DNA of 64,000 bases from Legionella_C dresdenensis (lineage in GTDB: Bacteria; Pseudomonadota; Gammaproteobacteria; Legionellales; Legionellaceae): assembly GCF_042649825.1 (NCBI RefSeq), contig NZ_JBHSAB010000024.1, positions 67,954-131,953 on the forward strand, read 5' to 3'. Positions within the stretch are counted from its first letter, which is position 1, and every line of letters begins with the position of its first letter. Under the pieces are notes generated by a model. It was not told the origin of the DNA. It searched no databases and saw nothing but the letters and a program-made list of their open reading frames with translations. The position numbers and the translations under genes are program-made. Below, in pieces: positions 15,255-24,041 of this stretch.

Positions 15255-17205
15255 GTTCCAATTCAAGTTCGTTAATAAATTGTAATACCAATTGTTCATC
15301 CCGGGTCTTTTTAATCGCCGGCAAACTGGCCAGAATTGTCCGGCCATATTCCCGGCCATACAAACGCGGATCGGCGATCATCAATACCCCACGATCAGCA
15401 GTATCCCGGATTAACCGTCCTACTCCCTGTTTTAGCGCCAAAACCGCATTAGGCAATGATATTTCATCAAATGCCGAAATTCCCTGCTCTTTCAAATACG
15501 CCATTTTACCCGCCATAACCGGATCACGCGGACTGGCAAACGGTAATTTGTCAATGATAACACAAGATAGCGCCTCACCCTTAACATCAACGCCCTCCCA
15601 GAACGTTGCTGTACCGAGCAATACGGCGTTACCGTATTGGCGAAATCGGGCCAGTAAGATAGGTTTTGCCTCTTCCCCTTGAACCAGCAAGGGAAATTTT
15701 ATCGCAGCCGCTAATTGTTGCGCGACTTGTTTTAAGGCCCGGTGACTGGTGAACAGAAAAAAGGAACGGCCGCCAAAAGCATTAATCACAGGCACCACCC
15801 TCTGCAGCAAATTATCATAATAACGACTGTCTTTAGGATCAGGTAAACCGCGGGGAAAATATAATAAGGCTTGTTGCTTGTAGTCAAAAGGGCTTGGCAA
15901 TAACAGGGTTTTAACCTGCTTTAGCCCCAACGGCTTTAAAAAACATTCAAAGGAATCAGCCATAGTCAAAGTAGCCGAAGTAAAAATATAGGCACAGTCT
16001 TTCAGGGCCAGTAAAGCATTGAATGAATCAGATACATTAAACGGCGTAGCGTGTAAAACCAGCGTATGTTTAAAACGCTCCAGCCAAAGGATCATCTTTT
16101 TCTCGCCCTGATTAAAGCGTAAAGCCACCGCCTTTATTGATTCCAGACGCTCCTTACAACGTTTTACTCCGGCATTGTCGTTTAATTCCGCTTCTACAAC
16201 ACAGGTTTGTATCTTATCCAGTAACTCAAGGAATAATTGCCAGTTCTCATTAAAGCGCCGGCTACGAATCACCTGCTGCCAATTAACCCGGTCTTCGTAT
16301 TCAGAAACAGAAAGCAAAAGCTGATCGCAAATCTGTTCAGCCTGCTGACTGTATTTTTTTAACGGCTGGTTTGGCAGATCAAGCACCGGCCATTCCCGCA
16401 TTAAATCATCCAGCAGCTCACGGAGTTGGCGAGTTCCCAGGCGCTCGCCATTGAAATTGGTAGCAATTTCTGCCAATTGATGCGCTTCATCGAAAATCAC
16501 TGCCTCAACACCCGGCAATAACTCGCCAAAGCCTTCTTCTTTCAACCGTGAATCAGCAAAAAACAAATGATGATTGATAACCACCAAATCAGCTTCCATT
16601 GCCCGTTTACGCGCTTTGACCAGAAAGCATTCTTCGTAATACTCACATTCACTGCCCAGACAATTTTCAGTGGTTGAAGTGACATAAGGCCATACTTGTG
16701 AGTCTTCACTGATCTCAGGCAATTCTGAACGCTCACCACTTACCAGCTGAGCAATTTTTTCTCGAATATGCAGCACCTCATGTACAACCTGCGGCGTTGC
16801 GAAACGCCCTTCTTCGGCATGCAATTCAAGACGATGGCGGCAGATATAATTGGCACGGCCTTTTAAATTCTGTATTTTGGCGGATAAGCCCAGCGCACGG
16901 ATAAGAATCGGTAAATCTTTATGAAAGAGCTGATCCTGCAAGGTTTTGGTAGCCGTTGAAATCAATGCTTTCTGACCGCTCAGTAAACAGGGAATGAGAT
17001 ACGCAAATGTTTTTCCGGTGCCAGTTCCCGCTTCGGCAACCAGTGTCGATTTATCTGTAATGGCTTTTGCTATGGCGCGGCACAATTCAATTTGCGGCGG
17101 CCGCGCCATGAAACCGGGGATTGCAGTAGTCAGACGGCCTTTTTCACTTAATACACGCTGGCAAGAAGCAACAAGGTCATCCAGAGCAGACGCTACTTCT
17201 TCCAC
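15235..17205 (-). CDS. yoaA: DinG/YoaA-type Fe-S ATP-dependent DNA helicase
   Basis: A 656-aa XPD-like superfamily 2 helicase. Walker A is AEAGTGTGKTFAYL at about residues 57-70. The four Fe-S cysteines fall in YICRHRL, ENCLGSEC and EECF (about 120-195). The DEAH box is VIFDEAHQL near 235. Later motifs include YIFTSATLT, FLFTSH and QGVGRLIRD. Length and the C-terminal text suit YoaA more than long DinG. These helicases unwind 5'-3' during replication stress and repair. The GTG start lies within the last codons of fdxA. The pairing of an Fe-S helicase with a ferredoxin gene is noteworthy. Confidence 0.92.
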   Translation of the reverse strand: MEEVASALDDLVASCQRVLSEKGRLTTAIPGFMARPPQIELCRAIAKAITDKSTLVAEAGTGTGKTFAYLIPCLLSGQKALISTATKTLQDQLFHKDLPILIRALGLSAKIQNLKGRANYICRHRLELHAEEGRFATPQVVHEVLHIREKIAQLVSGERSELPEISEDSQVWPYVTSTTENCLGSECEYYEECFLVKARKRAMEADLVVINHHLFFADSRLKEEGFGELLPGVEAVIFDEAHQLAEIATNFNGERLGTRQLRELLDDLMREWPVLDLPNQPLKKYSQQAEQICDQLLLSVSEYEDRVNWQQVIRSRRFNENWQLFLELLDKIQTCVVEAELNDNAGVKRCKERLESIKAVALRFNQGEKKMILWLERFKHTLVLHATPFNVSDSFNALLALKDCAYIFTSATLTMADSFECFLKPLGLKQVKTLLLPSPFDYKQQALLYFPRGLPDPKDSRYYDNLLQRVVPVINAFGGRSFFLFTSHRALKQVAQQLAAAIKFPLLVQGEEAKPILLARFRQYGNAVLLGTATFWEGVDVKGEALSCVIIDKLPFASPRDPVMAGKMAYLKEQGISAFDEISLPNAVLALKQGVGRLIRDTADRGVLMIADPRLYGREYGRTILASLPAIKKTRDEQLVLQFINELELEHELISD

Positions 17206-17528
17206 TCTTTTTCCAGGTATTGCAATTTGTCAGCAACACCCTCCCAGGATTTCGCATCATCCGGGGCATCTTTTTTGGCAGTAATATTTGGCCAGGTCTT
17301 GGCAAGCTCTGCATTTAAAGCCTGGAATTGTTTTTGATCATCGGTCAAATCATCTTCCGAAACAATAGCATTCACCGGGCATTCAGGCTCACAAAGCGCA
17401 CAATCAATACATTCATCAGGATGAATAACCAGATAATTCGGCCCTTCATAAAAACAATCAACAGGACATACTTCAACACAGTCGGTGTATTTACATCGAA
17501 TACAGCTTTCAGTAACAACAAAAGTCAT
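17193..17528 (-). CDS. fdxA: Ferredoxin FdxA (7Fe-type, [3Fe-4S]/[4Fe-4S])
   Basis: A 111-aa protein with MTFVVTESCIRCKYTDCVEVCP at the start, then CIDCALCEPECPVNAI. The first cluster motif C-x2-C-x4-C-x3-CP and the later CIDCALCEPECP fit the Azotobacter FdI-like FdxA family, which carries one [3Fe-4S] and one [4Fe-4S] cluster. It is a cytoplasmic electron carrier; the partner is not shown. First gene of the operon; the next gene (yoaA) starts 13 bp before its end. Confidence 0.94.
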   Translation of the reverse strand: MTFVVTESCIRCKYTDCVEVCPVDCFYEGPNYLVIHPDECIDCALCEPECPVNAIVSEDDLTDDQKQFQALNAELAKTWPNITAKKDAPDDAKSWEGVADKLQYLEKEWKK

Positions 17529-17615
17529 TTGGCAAGCTCTTTGGTTAAGGTAATAATGCTGCTTATTAAAGCATAAGTGGCAGGGTTACCGCAATCTCAA
17601 GAGACAGATTAAATT

Positions 17616-17633
17616 TTGGGCTTTACAGCCCAA
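17616..17633. repeat. Solo TTGGGCTTTACAGCCCAA hairpin
   Basis: An 18-bp palindrome identical to the outer tip of family C, with no core attached. It lies 9 bp past the stop of the minus-strand beta-barrel gene and may act as its terminator. Confidence 0.7.
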
Positions 17634-17642
17634 ACTGCGTTT

Positions 17643-18383
17643 TTATGCTATATACGTTACGTTAAACATCAAACCATTCGTGTAGAAATGATTTTGTGAT
17701 AAACCGGTATTTAAAGTCTGATCGTATGCTCTGCCTAACTCGCTTTTACCCCAGTTAACAAACTCATAACCCGCACCGACCTGCCAATGTTCATTCAGAT
17801 TTTTTTGCAGGCCTATACCCAGGCTGTAACTAAAACTGGATTTTGTATGGTTGGAAAAATTGGGATTTACAAGCGCTTCAGGAATCAGCGGTGTATTGGT
17901 ATAGCCATGCGAACGATTAAGACCTACGCCAACACTGCCGCTAATCCATGGGGTCAGGAAATAATTTCGGTCCGCCAGCAGTTTGCCTTTCACAGCTATT
18001 CGTCTGGCATTTACGCTGTACTGATATGAATGATTATCAAACTGCGGCTCGGTATCATCCCAGATGATTCCGTTCAGCCTGGCATTGGTCGTTGCAGCAA
18101 AAGCCAAACCGAACTGGCCTTGCAGTTGGTAAGGCAGCGGCTTCTGAAGGCCGAGAAACAATTCACCCGTAGCAAGAGTTTTGGTTTTTTTGGCTGCTAC
18201 ATAGGTTTTTTCAATTGTTGGGGTCAGATAAAAGGTTTGTGTTTCACCATTACTCGACCAGATAGGTCCGCCGCTTAATGCTGCTACCCAGGAACAATCT
18301 GCCAATTCAGGCAAAATGCTTGCTGAAGCAATACCAGCAGATAAACATAGTGGTAATGATAATAGAATAGCGCCTTTCTTCAT
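17643..18383 (-). CDS. Outer-membrane beta-barrel protein
   Basis: A 246-aa protein with signal peptide MKKGAILLSLPLCLSAGIAS. The mature part alternates short amphipathic strands (QGQFGLAFAAT, TPWISGSVGVGLNR, SFSYSLGIGLQKNL, WQVGAGYEFVNWG) and ends in an aromatic/hydrophobic strand (FYTNGLMFNVTYIA), as in an eight-stranded OmpA/OmpW-like barrel. This resembles the paralogous outer-membrane proteins that are abundant in Legionella. Specific function unknown. Confidence 0.8.
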   Translation of the reverse strand: MKKGAILLSLPLCLSAGIASASILPELADCSWVAALSGGPIWSSNGETQTFYLTPTIEKTYVAAKKTKTLATGELFLGLQKPLPYQLQGQFGLAFAATTNARLNGIIWDDTEPQFDNHSYQYSVNARRIAVKGKLLADRNYFLTPWISGSVGVGLNRSHGYTNTPLIPEALVNPNFSNHTKSSFSYSLGIGLQKNLNEHWQVGAGYEFVNWGKSELGRAYDQTLNTGLSQNHFYTNGLMFNVTYIA

Positions 18384-18554
18384 AATCGCTCCCTGCAGCT
18401 ATGATTACGGTTTTGGATACAATACTGTTTTAAAAAATTTACCAACAAAATAGTAAATTAAAAAATACCATGGTAACCTATTTTTGTACTGGTTATCAAG
18501 GAAAAGAAATGTCTACTAACATAGATACATTGGATGTACTATTGTTTTCTAAAA

Positions 18555-19844
18555 TCAGGCCAGTAAAAAACGAAAGTTTTTCTGAATTTCATTAACATCG
18601 AACTTGTTCAGAAACAGAGAAAAACTTAACCAGGCGCTTAATGCAGCCAAATCTTTAAAGGGCGGCGGCAAATACACTGGCGGTACAAGCAATTGATGAT
18701 CGCGTAATTCGGCCAGCAAAGGCAAATCATCCAGAACCAGTTTACCGGTAAAAAGCAACGGGATTAAATCGACCCGGCGCTGGCTGATCGCAAAACGCAG
18801 AAAATTATAAATCAGCAAAAACCCTTTGGCGTAAGACAAATCCTTGGTAAAAGCGCCGCCATCGGGCGTGCTGCCGCGAAATATCCTGACTGTATGGTTA
18901 TAACTGTCATCCTCGCTTAATCCACATTCAATAAAATAGTTGTAGATATCGAGAAAATCAGCGCCTTGGCGAACTTTTTCCAACGCAATAACCCGATTGG
19001 TAAGCTTGCGAATTCGGCCAGGATAGGAAGAAAAAGTAACTACTTCCGTAATCACCGCCAGACCTTCCTGAATCACGCTGCTTGACGGCGAGCCTTTGGA
19101 CAGGAAGTAGCAATACGGTTGCACAGCGCCATTAAGAGTTGTACCAACATGCACCCAACCTTCGTGCACTTCGAGGTATTTCAAATCCCTGTCGCTAAAC
19201 ATGGCATGCTGGCTAAGCTTGATATTATCCGCTCCTGCAGAGGCATCAGCAACCATATCATCGCTAACCATCACTGTGACTTTGCCTGGATGCAGCTCAA
19301 AGAAGGGGCTTAACCGCTCCTGTAACAGTTTTTGGGCTTCATACGGCGTATAATGTTTCAAATCAGCGTCCGATTGCAGCTGTACATCAAGTGCTGTTAA
19401 GACATCAAACAGTACGTTGCCAATTTCTGCCAAACGCGGCCCACCCGCATAAAACGCATCATCGGGACTGCCATAAAGTTCTTTTGAAATCTCGCTGAAT
19501 GCTGGCGTACCACGGGCTGCAAGCATTTGAGCCGCTCGACTATATTCCTCGCATTGCCGCTTTATCAGCCTTGTCACCGGGGAGTATTGTCCCAATTTGT
19601 TCTGGGCATCCCGCAGAATTAATCTGAACTCCTCTTGCTTTTCATGAGCATCAAAAGGCAGCGGCTTGCTGTCATAATAGCTTTTATCTATCTCTGGCAG
19701 TTGCTGAGCCTCTTGTTCAAAAAATTTACGTCTAATCGAATCATCCCACTTAATAGTGTCCAGAATGCGGATAGCACGTTGCGCTTCCACAAGCCGAGCG
19801 GAAAGTTCCTGGATAACTACTAACTCATCGGATTCTATAGACAT
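18555..19844 (-). CDS. QEGLA-motif putative metallopeptidase (DUF1704/MATCAP-like)
   Basis: A 429-aa protein of the family annotated as 'flavohemoglobin expression-modulating QEGLA motif protein'. The variant zinc motif HEGWVH is at 227-232. QEGLA is at 259-263, with a Glu at 267 (GLAVITE) suited as the third ligand. The same fold was found in the eukaryotic tubulin carboxypeptidase MATCAP (KIAA0895 family). Catalytic residues are intact here. Substrate in bacteria is unknown. Third gene after dapA and a short BamC-like lipoprotein, 15 bp downstream, so probably cotranscribed. Confidence 0.85.
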   Translation of the reverse strand: MSIESDELVVIQELSARLVEAQRAIRILDTIKWDDSIRRKFFEQEAQQLPEIDKSYYDSKPLPFDAHEKQEEFRLILRDAQNKLGQYSPVTRLIKRQCEEYSRAAQMLAARGTPAFSEISKELYGSPDDAFYAGGPRLAEIGNVLFDVLTALDVQLQSDADLKHYTPYEAQKLLQERLSPFFELHPGKVTVMVSDDMVADASAGADNIKLSQHAMFSDRDLKYLEVHEGWVHVGTTLNGAVQPYCYFLSKGSPSSSVIQEGLAVITEVVTFSSYPGRIRKLTNRVIALEKVRQGADFLDIYNYFIECGLSEDDSYNHTVRIFRGSTPDGGAFTKDLSYAKGFLLIYNFLRFAISQRRVDLIPLLFTGKLVLDDLPLLAELRDHQLLVPPVYLPPPFKDLAALSAWLSFSLFLNKFDVNEIQKNFRFLLA

Positions 19845-19859
19845 ATTATTTTTACCTTA

Positions 19860-20111
19860 TCAGGCTTGATCTGCCTGCATTTCTGGGGCAGAAGGCGGAG
19901 CAATATTCACCACTGCATTCTGTGTCCGGGGTGGCAAATCATAAAAATGGCTGATATTGGAAGCCGTTAACGGCGGCGGGATCACTAATTGTTCGCCATT
20001 CTGACTTTGCAGATAAACATGCTCACCATTAGTGGCATAACGTGATGAACACGCAGACAACAAAGCGGCAGAAACCATCAGTACTACTATTTTATTCACA
20101 ACAGTCCTCAT
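19860..20111 (-). CDS. bamC: Short BamC-like outer-membrane lipoprotein
   Basis: An 83-aa lipoprotein with signal and lipobox VSAALLSAC|SSRY. The mature part has GEHVYLQSQNGEQLVIPPPL then HFYDLPP, matching the unfolded N-terminal segment of BamC that lies along BamD. The two globular C-terminal domains of enterobacterial BamC (about 340 aa) are absent. Position supports the call: in E. coli bamC (nlpB) follows dapA, and here the ATG overlaps the dapA stop as ATGA. I infer a reduced BamC that keeps only the BamD-binding part. Confidence 0.72.
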   Translation of the reverse strand: MRTVVNKIVVLMVSAALLSACSSRYATNGEHVYLQSQNGEQLVIPPPLTASNISHFYDLPPRTQNAVVNIAPPSAPEMQADQA

Positions 20112-20986
20112 TTTATAACTAATTCAAGATCATGCAACACCTGAGCTATCTCAGCATGATATTTATCCGATAAAGGGGTCAAAGGTAATCTTAGCTCATT
20201 TTTAATCAAACCCATTTCACTTAAAACCCATTTCGCAGGAATCGGGTTTGACTCGACAAATAATAAGCGGTGCAAGGATGCAAGCTGCTCATTAACCCGC
20301 AGGCAAGACTGTTTGTCGCCATCTATTGCCGAATCACATATTTTTGCCATTAAGCGCGGCGCCACATTGGCGGTTACTGAAATCACGCCTTTGGCACCAG
20401 CCAGGATCCATTCCGCTGCTGTGATGTCATCGCCGCTATAAACATCCAGGCTACTCTCGCACAACGCTATAATCTGTTGCAGCCGGTCGAGCTTTCCTGT
20501 TGCCTCTTTAATACCGATTATATTTGATATTGACGATAAGCGGGCGACAGTCTCCGGTAACAAGTCACAGGCTGTACGCGAGGGAACATTGTAAAGAATA
20601 ACCGGAATGGCTACTTCAGCCGCAATCCGGCTATAGTGCTGGTAAAGTCCTTCCTGAGTCGGCTTGATATAAGCAGGCGTCATAATCAGGGCTGCATGCG
20701 CGCCGCATTCCATTGCCATTCGGGTCAGTTCAATGCATTCCCGGGTTGCATTGGCCGCAGTACCGGCAATAACCGGAATCCGCTCTTTGACCTGCTCAAC
20801 CACGGTTTTAATTACCAGATGCTTTTCTTCATGGCTTAACGTGCCTGATTCACCCGTTGTTCCTGCCGCGATAATAGCATGCGTTCCTTCTGCAATATGG
20901 AACTCCACTAACTCACGCAAACGCGGAATATCAACTGCATCATCCTGAAAAGGCGTAACCAAAGCGACCATACTTCCACGAAACAT
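20108..20986 (-). CDS. dapA: 4-hydroxy-tetrahydrodipicolinate synthase
   Basis: The ATG at 20986, five bases after AGAGG, gives 292 aa. DapA condenses pyruvate with aspartate semialdehyde in lysine/meso-DAP synthesis. Thr44-Thr45 of AGTTGESGTL, Tyr132 in ILYNVPSRTACDL and the Schiff-base Lys160 in IIGIKEATGKLDRL are all in place (E. coli Y133, K161). Length matches the family. First gene of dapA-bamC-QEGLA. Confidence 0.97.
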   Translation of the reverse strand: MFRGSMVALVTPFQDDAVDIPRLRELVEFHIAEGTHAIIAAGTTGESGTLSHEEKHLVIKTVVEQVKERIPVIAGTAANATRECIELTRMAMECGAHAALIMTPAYIKPTQEGLYQHYSRIAAEVAIPVILYNVPSRTACDLLPETVARLSSISNIIGIKEATGKLDRLQQIIALCESSLDVYSGDDITAAEWILAGAKGVISVTANVAPRLMAKICDSAIDGDKQSCLRVNEQLASLHRLLFVESNPIPAKWVLSEMGLIKNELRLPLTPLSDKYHAEIAQVLHDLELVIK

Positions 20987-21097
20987 AAGCACCTCTTTTT
21001 ATATCCCATTCTGCCAATACTACTGGCGTATCAAGATTTTCTCAAGGCCGATTATAAAACCTGGCTTAAAAATCCTGGTATTGCGCAATTTTTCACA

Positions 21098-21145
21098 TGT
21101 CATCCCCGCGAAGGCGGGGAGATTCCCGCCTTCGCGGGAATGACA
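21098..21145. repeat. Compact REP pair (family A)
   Basis: TGTCATCCCCGCGAAGGCGG and ATTCCCGCCTTCGCGGGAAT abut as an inverted pair with almost no spacer, upstream of dapA and of the lipoprotein gene. It looks like a BIME that has lost its central 30-40 bp. Confidence 0.85.
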
Positions 21146-21235
21146 GGCATCACTTACTTGTTAATTTTATTTACACAATAAGTATTTTTTATACTAATAT
21201 GTTAGTTGATGGAACTTAAAAAAAGGAAATTGATT

Positions 21236-21481
21236 ATGAAAAAAACACTATCTGCTTTAACACTGATGGGCGCAGCAACACTTCTTTTATCAGCGTGCAC
21301 TTCAACTCAGGTCGGTACAGGCCTTGGCGGTGCTGCTGGTGCAGGGATAGGGTATGCTGTTTCTAACGGAAGCGCTTTAGGTACAGTAATTGGAGCAGGC
21401 GCAGGTGCTTTAATCGGTAATCAGATCGGTCAGGAACAAGATCGCAGACAATGGTACCGTGATCACTATTACTACCGTTAA
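21236..21481 (+). CDS. Small glycine-zipper lipoprotein
   Basis: The ATG at 21236 (AAAGGA upstream) gives 81 aa. Lipobox LLLSAC|TST at about 18-25. Then a glycine-zipper 2TM-like stretch VGTGLGGAAGAGIGYAV...VIGAGAGALIGNQIG and a polar aromatic tail DRRQWYRDHYYYR. Such outer-membrane lipoproteins (osmotically inducible/YMGG-like) are common in gammaproteobacteria; roles are mostly unknown. Monocistronic. Confidence 0.82.
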   Translation: MKKTLSALTLMGAATLLLSACTSTQVGTGLGGAAGAGIGYAVSNGSALGTVIGAGAGALIGNQIGQEQDRRQWYRDHYYYR

Positions 21482-21587
21482 TGTTGCCCCAAACTTACCT
21501 CTTTTGCCTCGCTTGACTAACAATCGGGGCAAAACATAAAATCATTGCTATACTGAAATAACAAATTTATTTACAAGGAATGTAGCC

Positions 21588-22370
21588 ATGCGTCTAAAAA
21601 ACAAAACAGCAGTTGTAACCGGCGCTGCAAGCGGAATTGGAAAAGAAATTGCTCTGCTTTATGCCAGCCAGGGCGCCAATGTCGCCATTGCTGATTTGAA
21701 TCTTGATCAAGCGCAGATAACAGTGAATGAAATTGAGCAAAAAGGCGGTAAAGCCATGGCTGTTGCCATGGATGTCACTAATGAAGCTCAGGTTAACGAA
21801 GGAATTGACGCAGTAGCTGAACGCTATGGCAGCATTGATATTCTGGTCAGCAATGCTGGTATCCAGATTATTGATCCCATTGAAGATCTGTCGCTGGCCA
21901 ACTGGAAAAAAATGCTGGCGATCCATTTGGACGGCGCATTTTTAACGACACGGGCAGCCGTTAAACACATGTATGCCGGTCAACGCGGCGGCAGCATCAT
22001 TTATATGGGCTCGGTGCATTCCAAAGAAGCCTCCAAATTAAAAGCGCCATATGTCACTGCCAAACATGGCCTGATAGGACTGTGTAAAGTGGTTGCTAAA
22101 GAAGGCGCTGCCCATGGCGTACGTGCAAACGTAATCTGCCCTGGTTTCGTAAGAACGCCGCTGGTCGATAAACAAATTCCTGAACAAGCCAAAGAGCTTG
22201 GAATTACTGAAAACGAAGTGATCAAAAATGTGATGCTCAAAGACACCGTAGACGGTGAATTTACCACCACTGAAGACGTGGCGCAGACAGCGCTGTTTTT
22301 TGCCTCCTTTGAATCTAACGCATTAACGGGTCAATCATTAATCGTTAGTCACGGCTGGTTTATGGAATAA
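21588..22370 (+). CDS. bdhA: 3-hydroxybutyrate dehydrogenase (SDR family)
   Basis: A 260-aa protein. Rossmann motif VTGAASGIGKEIA (10-22), NAG at about 89-91 (LVSNAGIQ), catalytic Ser in IIYMGSVHSKEAS and Tyr/Lys in YVTAKHG. The stretch NVICPGFVRTPLVDKQIPEQ and the C-terminal ALTGQSLIVSHGWFME match D-3-hydroxybutyrate dehydrogenases. It interconverts 3-hydroxybutyrate and acetoacetate with NAD, in turnover of polyhydroxybutyrate. It is followed 17 bp later by an acetoacetate decarboxylase gene, so product and substrate connect. Confidence 0.93.
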   Translation: MRLKNKTAVVTGAASGIGKEIALLYASQGANVAIADLNLDQAQITVNEIEQKGGKAMAVAMDVTNEAQVNEGIDAVAERYGSIDILVSNAGIQIIDPIEDLSLANWKKMLAIHLDGAFLTTRAAVKHMYAGQRGGSIIYMGSVHSKEASKLKAPYVTAKHGLIGLCKVVAKEGAAHGVRANVICPGFVRTPLVDKQIPEQAKELGITENEVIKNVMLKDTVDGEFTTTEDVAQTALFFASFESNALTGQSLIVSHGWFME

Positions 22371-22387
22371 TCATAACGGAGCTCATA

Positions 22388-23125
22388 ATGAACGAATCAC
22401 AAGTTCTTGAAAACGCATTTGCAATGCCTTTAACCAGCCCTTCTTATCCAAGGGGGCCTTATCGGTTCATTAATCGCGAGTATCTGATTATCACCTATGA
22501 AACCGATATCGATCTGTTAAGGGAAATTGTACCCGCCCCGCTGGAAGTGACAGAACCGGTAGTGAAATTTGAAGTAATCCGTATGCCTGACTCAACCGGT
22601 TTTGGTGATTATACAGAATCGGGACAGGTTATTCCTGTCAGGTTAAAAGGCAAGGAAGGCAGCTATACCCATGCGATGTATCTGGACGATCTGGCGCCTA
22701 TAGCAGGCGGTAGAGAAATCTGGGGTTTTCCCAAAAAGCTGGCTCAACCAAGCTTAAGAGTTGAAAAAGAAACGCTGCTTGGTACACTGGATTACGAATC
22801 AACCCGTATTGCAACTGCAACCATGGGATATAAATACCAGACGCTCGATCCCAGGAAAGTTCAACAATCAATGACTTCGCCATCCTTCCTGCTGAAAATA
22901 ATTCCGCATGTTGACGGCAGCACTCGAGTGTGTGAACTTGTTGAATATCAATTATCGAATGTTGAAATCAAAGGAGCCTGGACTGGCCCTGCCCAGCTGG
23001 AATTATTCCATCACGCGATGGCGCCTGTTGCTGGTTTACCAGTGAAAAAAGTGATTGCTGCTACGCATATTTTATCAGATTTAGTGTTACCTTACGGCAA
23101 AGTAGTCTATGATTATTTAAAGTAA
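22388..23125 (+). CDS. adc: Acetoacetate decarboxylase
   Basis: A 245-aa protein with the ADC core GGREIWGFPKKLAQPSL (about 112-128). The Lys-Lys pair there contains the Schiff-base lysine and the neighbour that lowers its pKa, both present. Also matching are FVEVIRMPDS-like text at about 58 and the C-terminal VKKVIAATHILSDLVLPYG. It would convert acetoacetate to acetone and CO2. Directly downstream of bdhA with a good ribosome site (CGGAG), so the two form an operon. Confidence 0.93.
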   Translation: MNESQVLENAFAMPLTSPSYPRGPYRFINREYLIITYETDIDLLREIVPAPLEVTEPVVKFEVIRMPDSTGFGDYTESGQVIPVRLKGKEGSYTHAMYLDDLAPIAGGREIWGFPKKLAQPSLRVEKETLLGTLDYESTRIATATMGYKYQTLDPRKVQQSMTSPSFLLKIIPHVDGSTRVCELVEYQLSNVEIKGAWTGPAQLELFHHAMAPVAGLPVKKVIAATHILSDLVLPYGKVVYDYLK

Positions 23126-23178
23126 GTGATAATAAATACTGTTTTGGTACGGATCAAGTATCTATCAGGGAACTATAA

Positions 23179-24036
23179 ATGCTTATATTGCTAGGTTACG
23201 CTGTAATCCTGTTATGCGTTTTTGGGGGCTTCGTCCTTGGAGGCGGCCATATGGCCGCTATTATCCAACCGCTTGAATTATTGATTATTGCCGGGGCAGC
23301 CGTTGGCTCCCTGATTGTCGGGAATAGCATGATTCAATTAAAAGCAATTTTGCGCGCCTTGCCTAAATTGTTTAAATCCCCAACCAAGCCAAAACTGATT
23401 TACATGGATCTGTTAGGTTTAATGTACGCGCTATTAAATAAAGGGCGCCAGGAAGGTTTTATGTCGCTTGAAAGCGATATTGACGAACCGGAAAACAGTT
23501 CTATTTTTAATAACTACCCCCGTCTGATGGCAAAACATCATGTGATTGAATTTATCTGCGATTATTTCAGATTGATTATTACTGCCAATCTGCAACCCTT
23601 TCAGCTTGAAGCGTTAATGGACAGTGAAATTGAATCCCATCATAACGAAGAATTAATGCCGGCCACAGCCATTACCAAACTTGCTGACGGGATGCCTGCT
23701 TTCGGTATTGTTGCCGCCGTATTAGGGGTGGTCCATACCATGGAATCGATAACCCTTCCCCCTGCCGAGTTAGGGATATTGGTTGCTCGGGCATTAGTGG
23801 GTACATTCCTGGGTATTTTGTTAGGTTATGGTTTTATTGGGCCGCTCGGTAATGCCCTTGAGCAAAGAGCCAATGACACTCAAATGTTATTAATTGCGGT
23901 CAAAGTCATCATGTTGGCAAGTCTGCATAATAATCCACCTATTATTTCTGCTGAATTCGGCCGTAAAGTGCTGTTTTCAGAAGGCCGTCCAACATTTAAT
24001 GAGTTAAACGAAGAAATTAAAACCGTTAAAGGATAG
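23179..24036 (+). CDS. motA: Flagellar motor stator protein MotA
   Basis: A 285-aa protein with four membrane segments: the first two at residues 1-50 (LILLGYAVILLCVFGGFVLGGG, LIIAGAAVGSLIVGN), and the last pair around 170-225. The cytoplasmic loop is charged, and ADGMPAFGIVAAVLGVVHTM with the conserved prolines for torque generation is present. MotA with MotB forms the proton channel of the flagellar motor in the inner membrane. Five bases separate it from motB. 53 bp separate it from adc. Confidence 0.96.
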   Translation: MLILLGYAVILLCVFGGFVLGGGHMAAIIQPLELLIIAGAAVGSLIVGNSMIQLKAILRALPKLFKSPTKPKLIYMDLLGLMYALLNKGRQEGFMSLESDIDEPENSSIFNNYPRLMAKHHVIEFICDYFRLIITANLQPFQLEALMDSEIESHHNEELMPATAITKLADGMPAFGIVAAVLGVVHTMESITLPPAELGILVARALVGTFLGILLGYGFIGPLGNALEQRANDTQMLLIAVKVIMLASLHNNPPIISAEFGRKVLFSEGRPTFNELNEEIKTVKG

Positions 24037-24041
24037 TTAGT

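Noticed and set aside
18509..18595. 28-codon ORF with AAGGA before its ATG, antisense to the end of the QEGLA gene
   Set aside because: Very short, overlaps a confident gene on the other strand, and has no recognisable feature; could be a leader peptide but nothing supports it.
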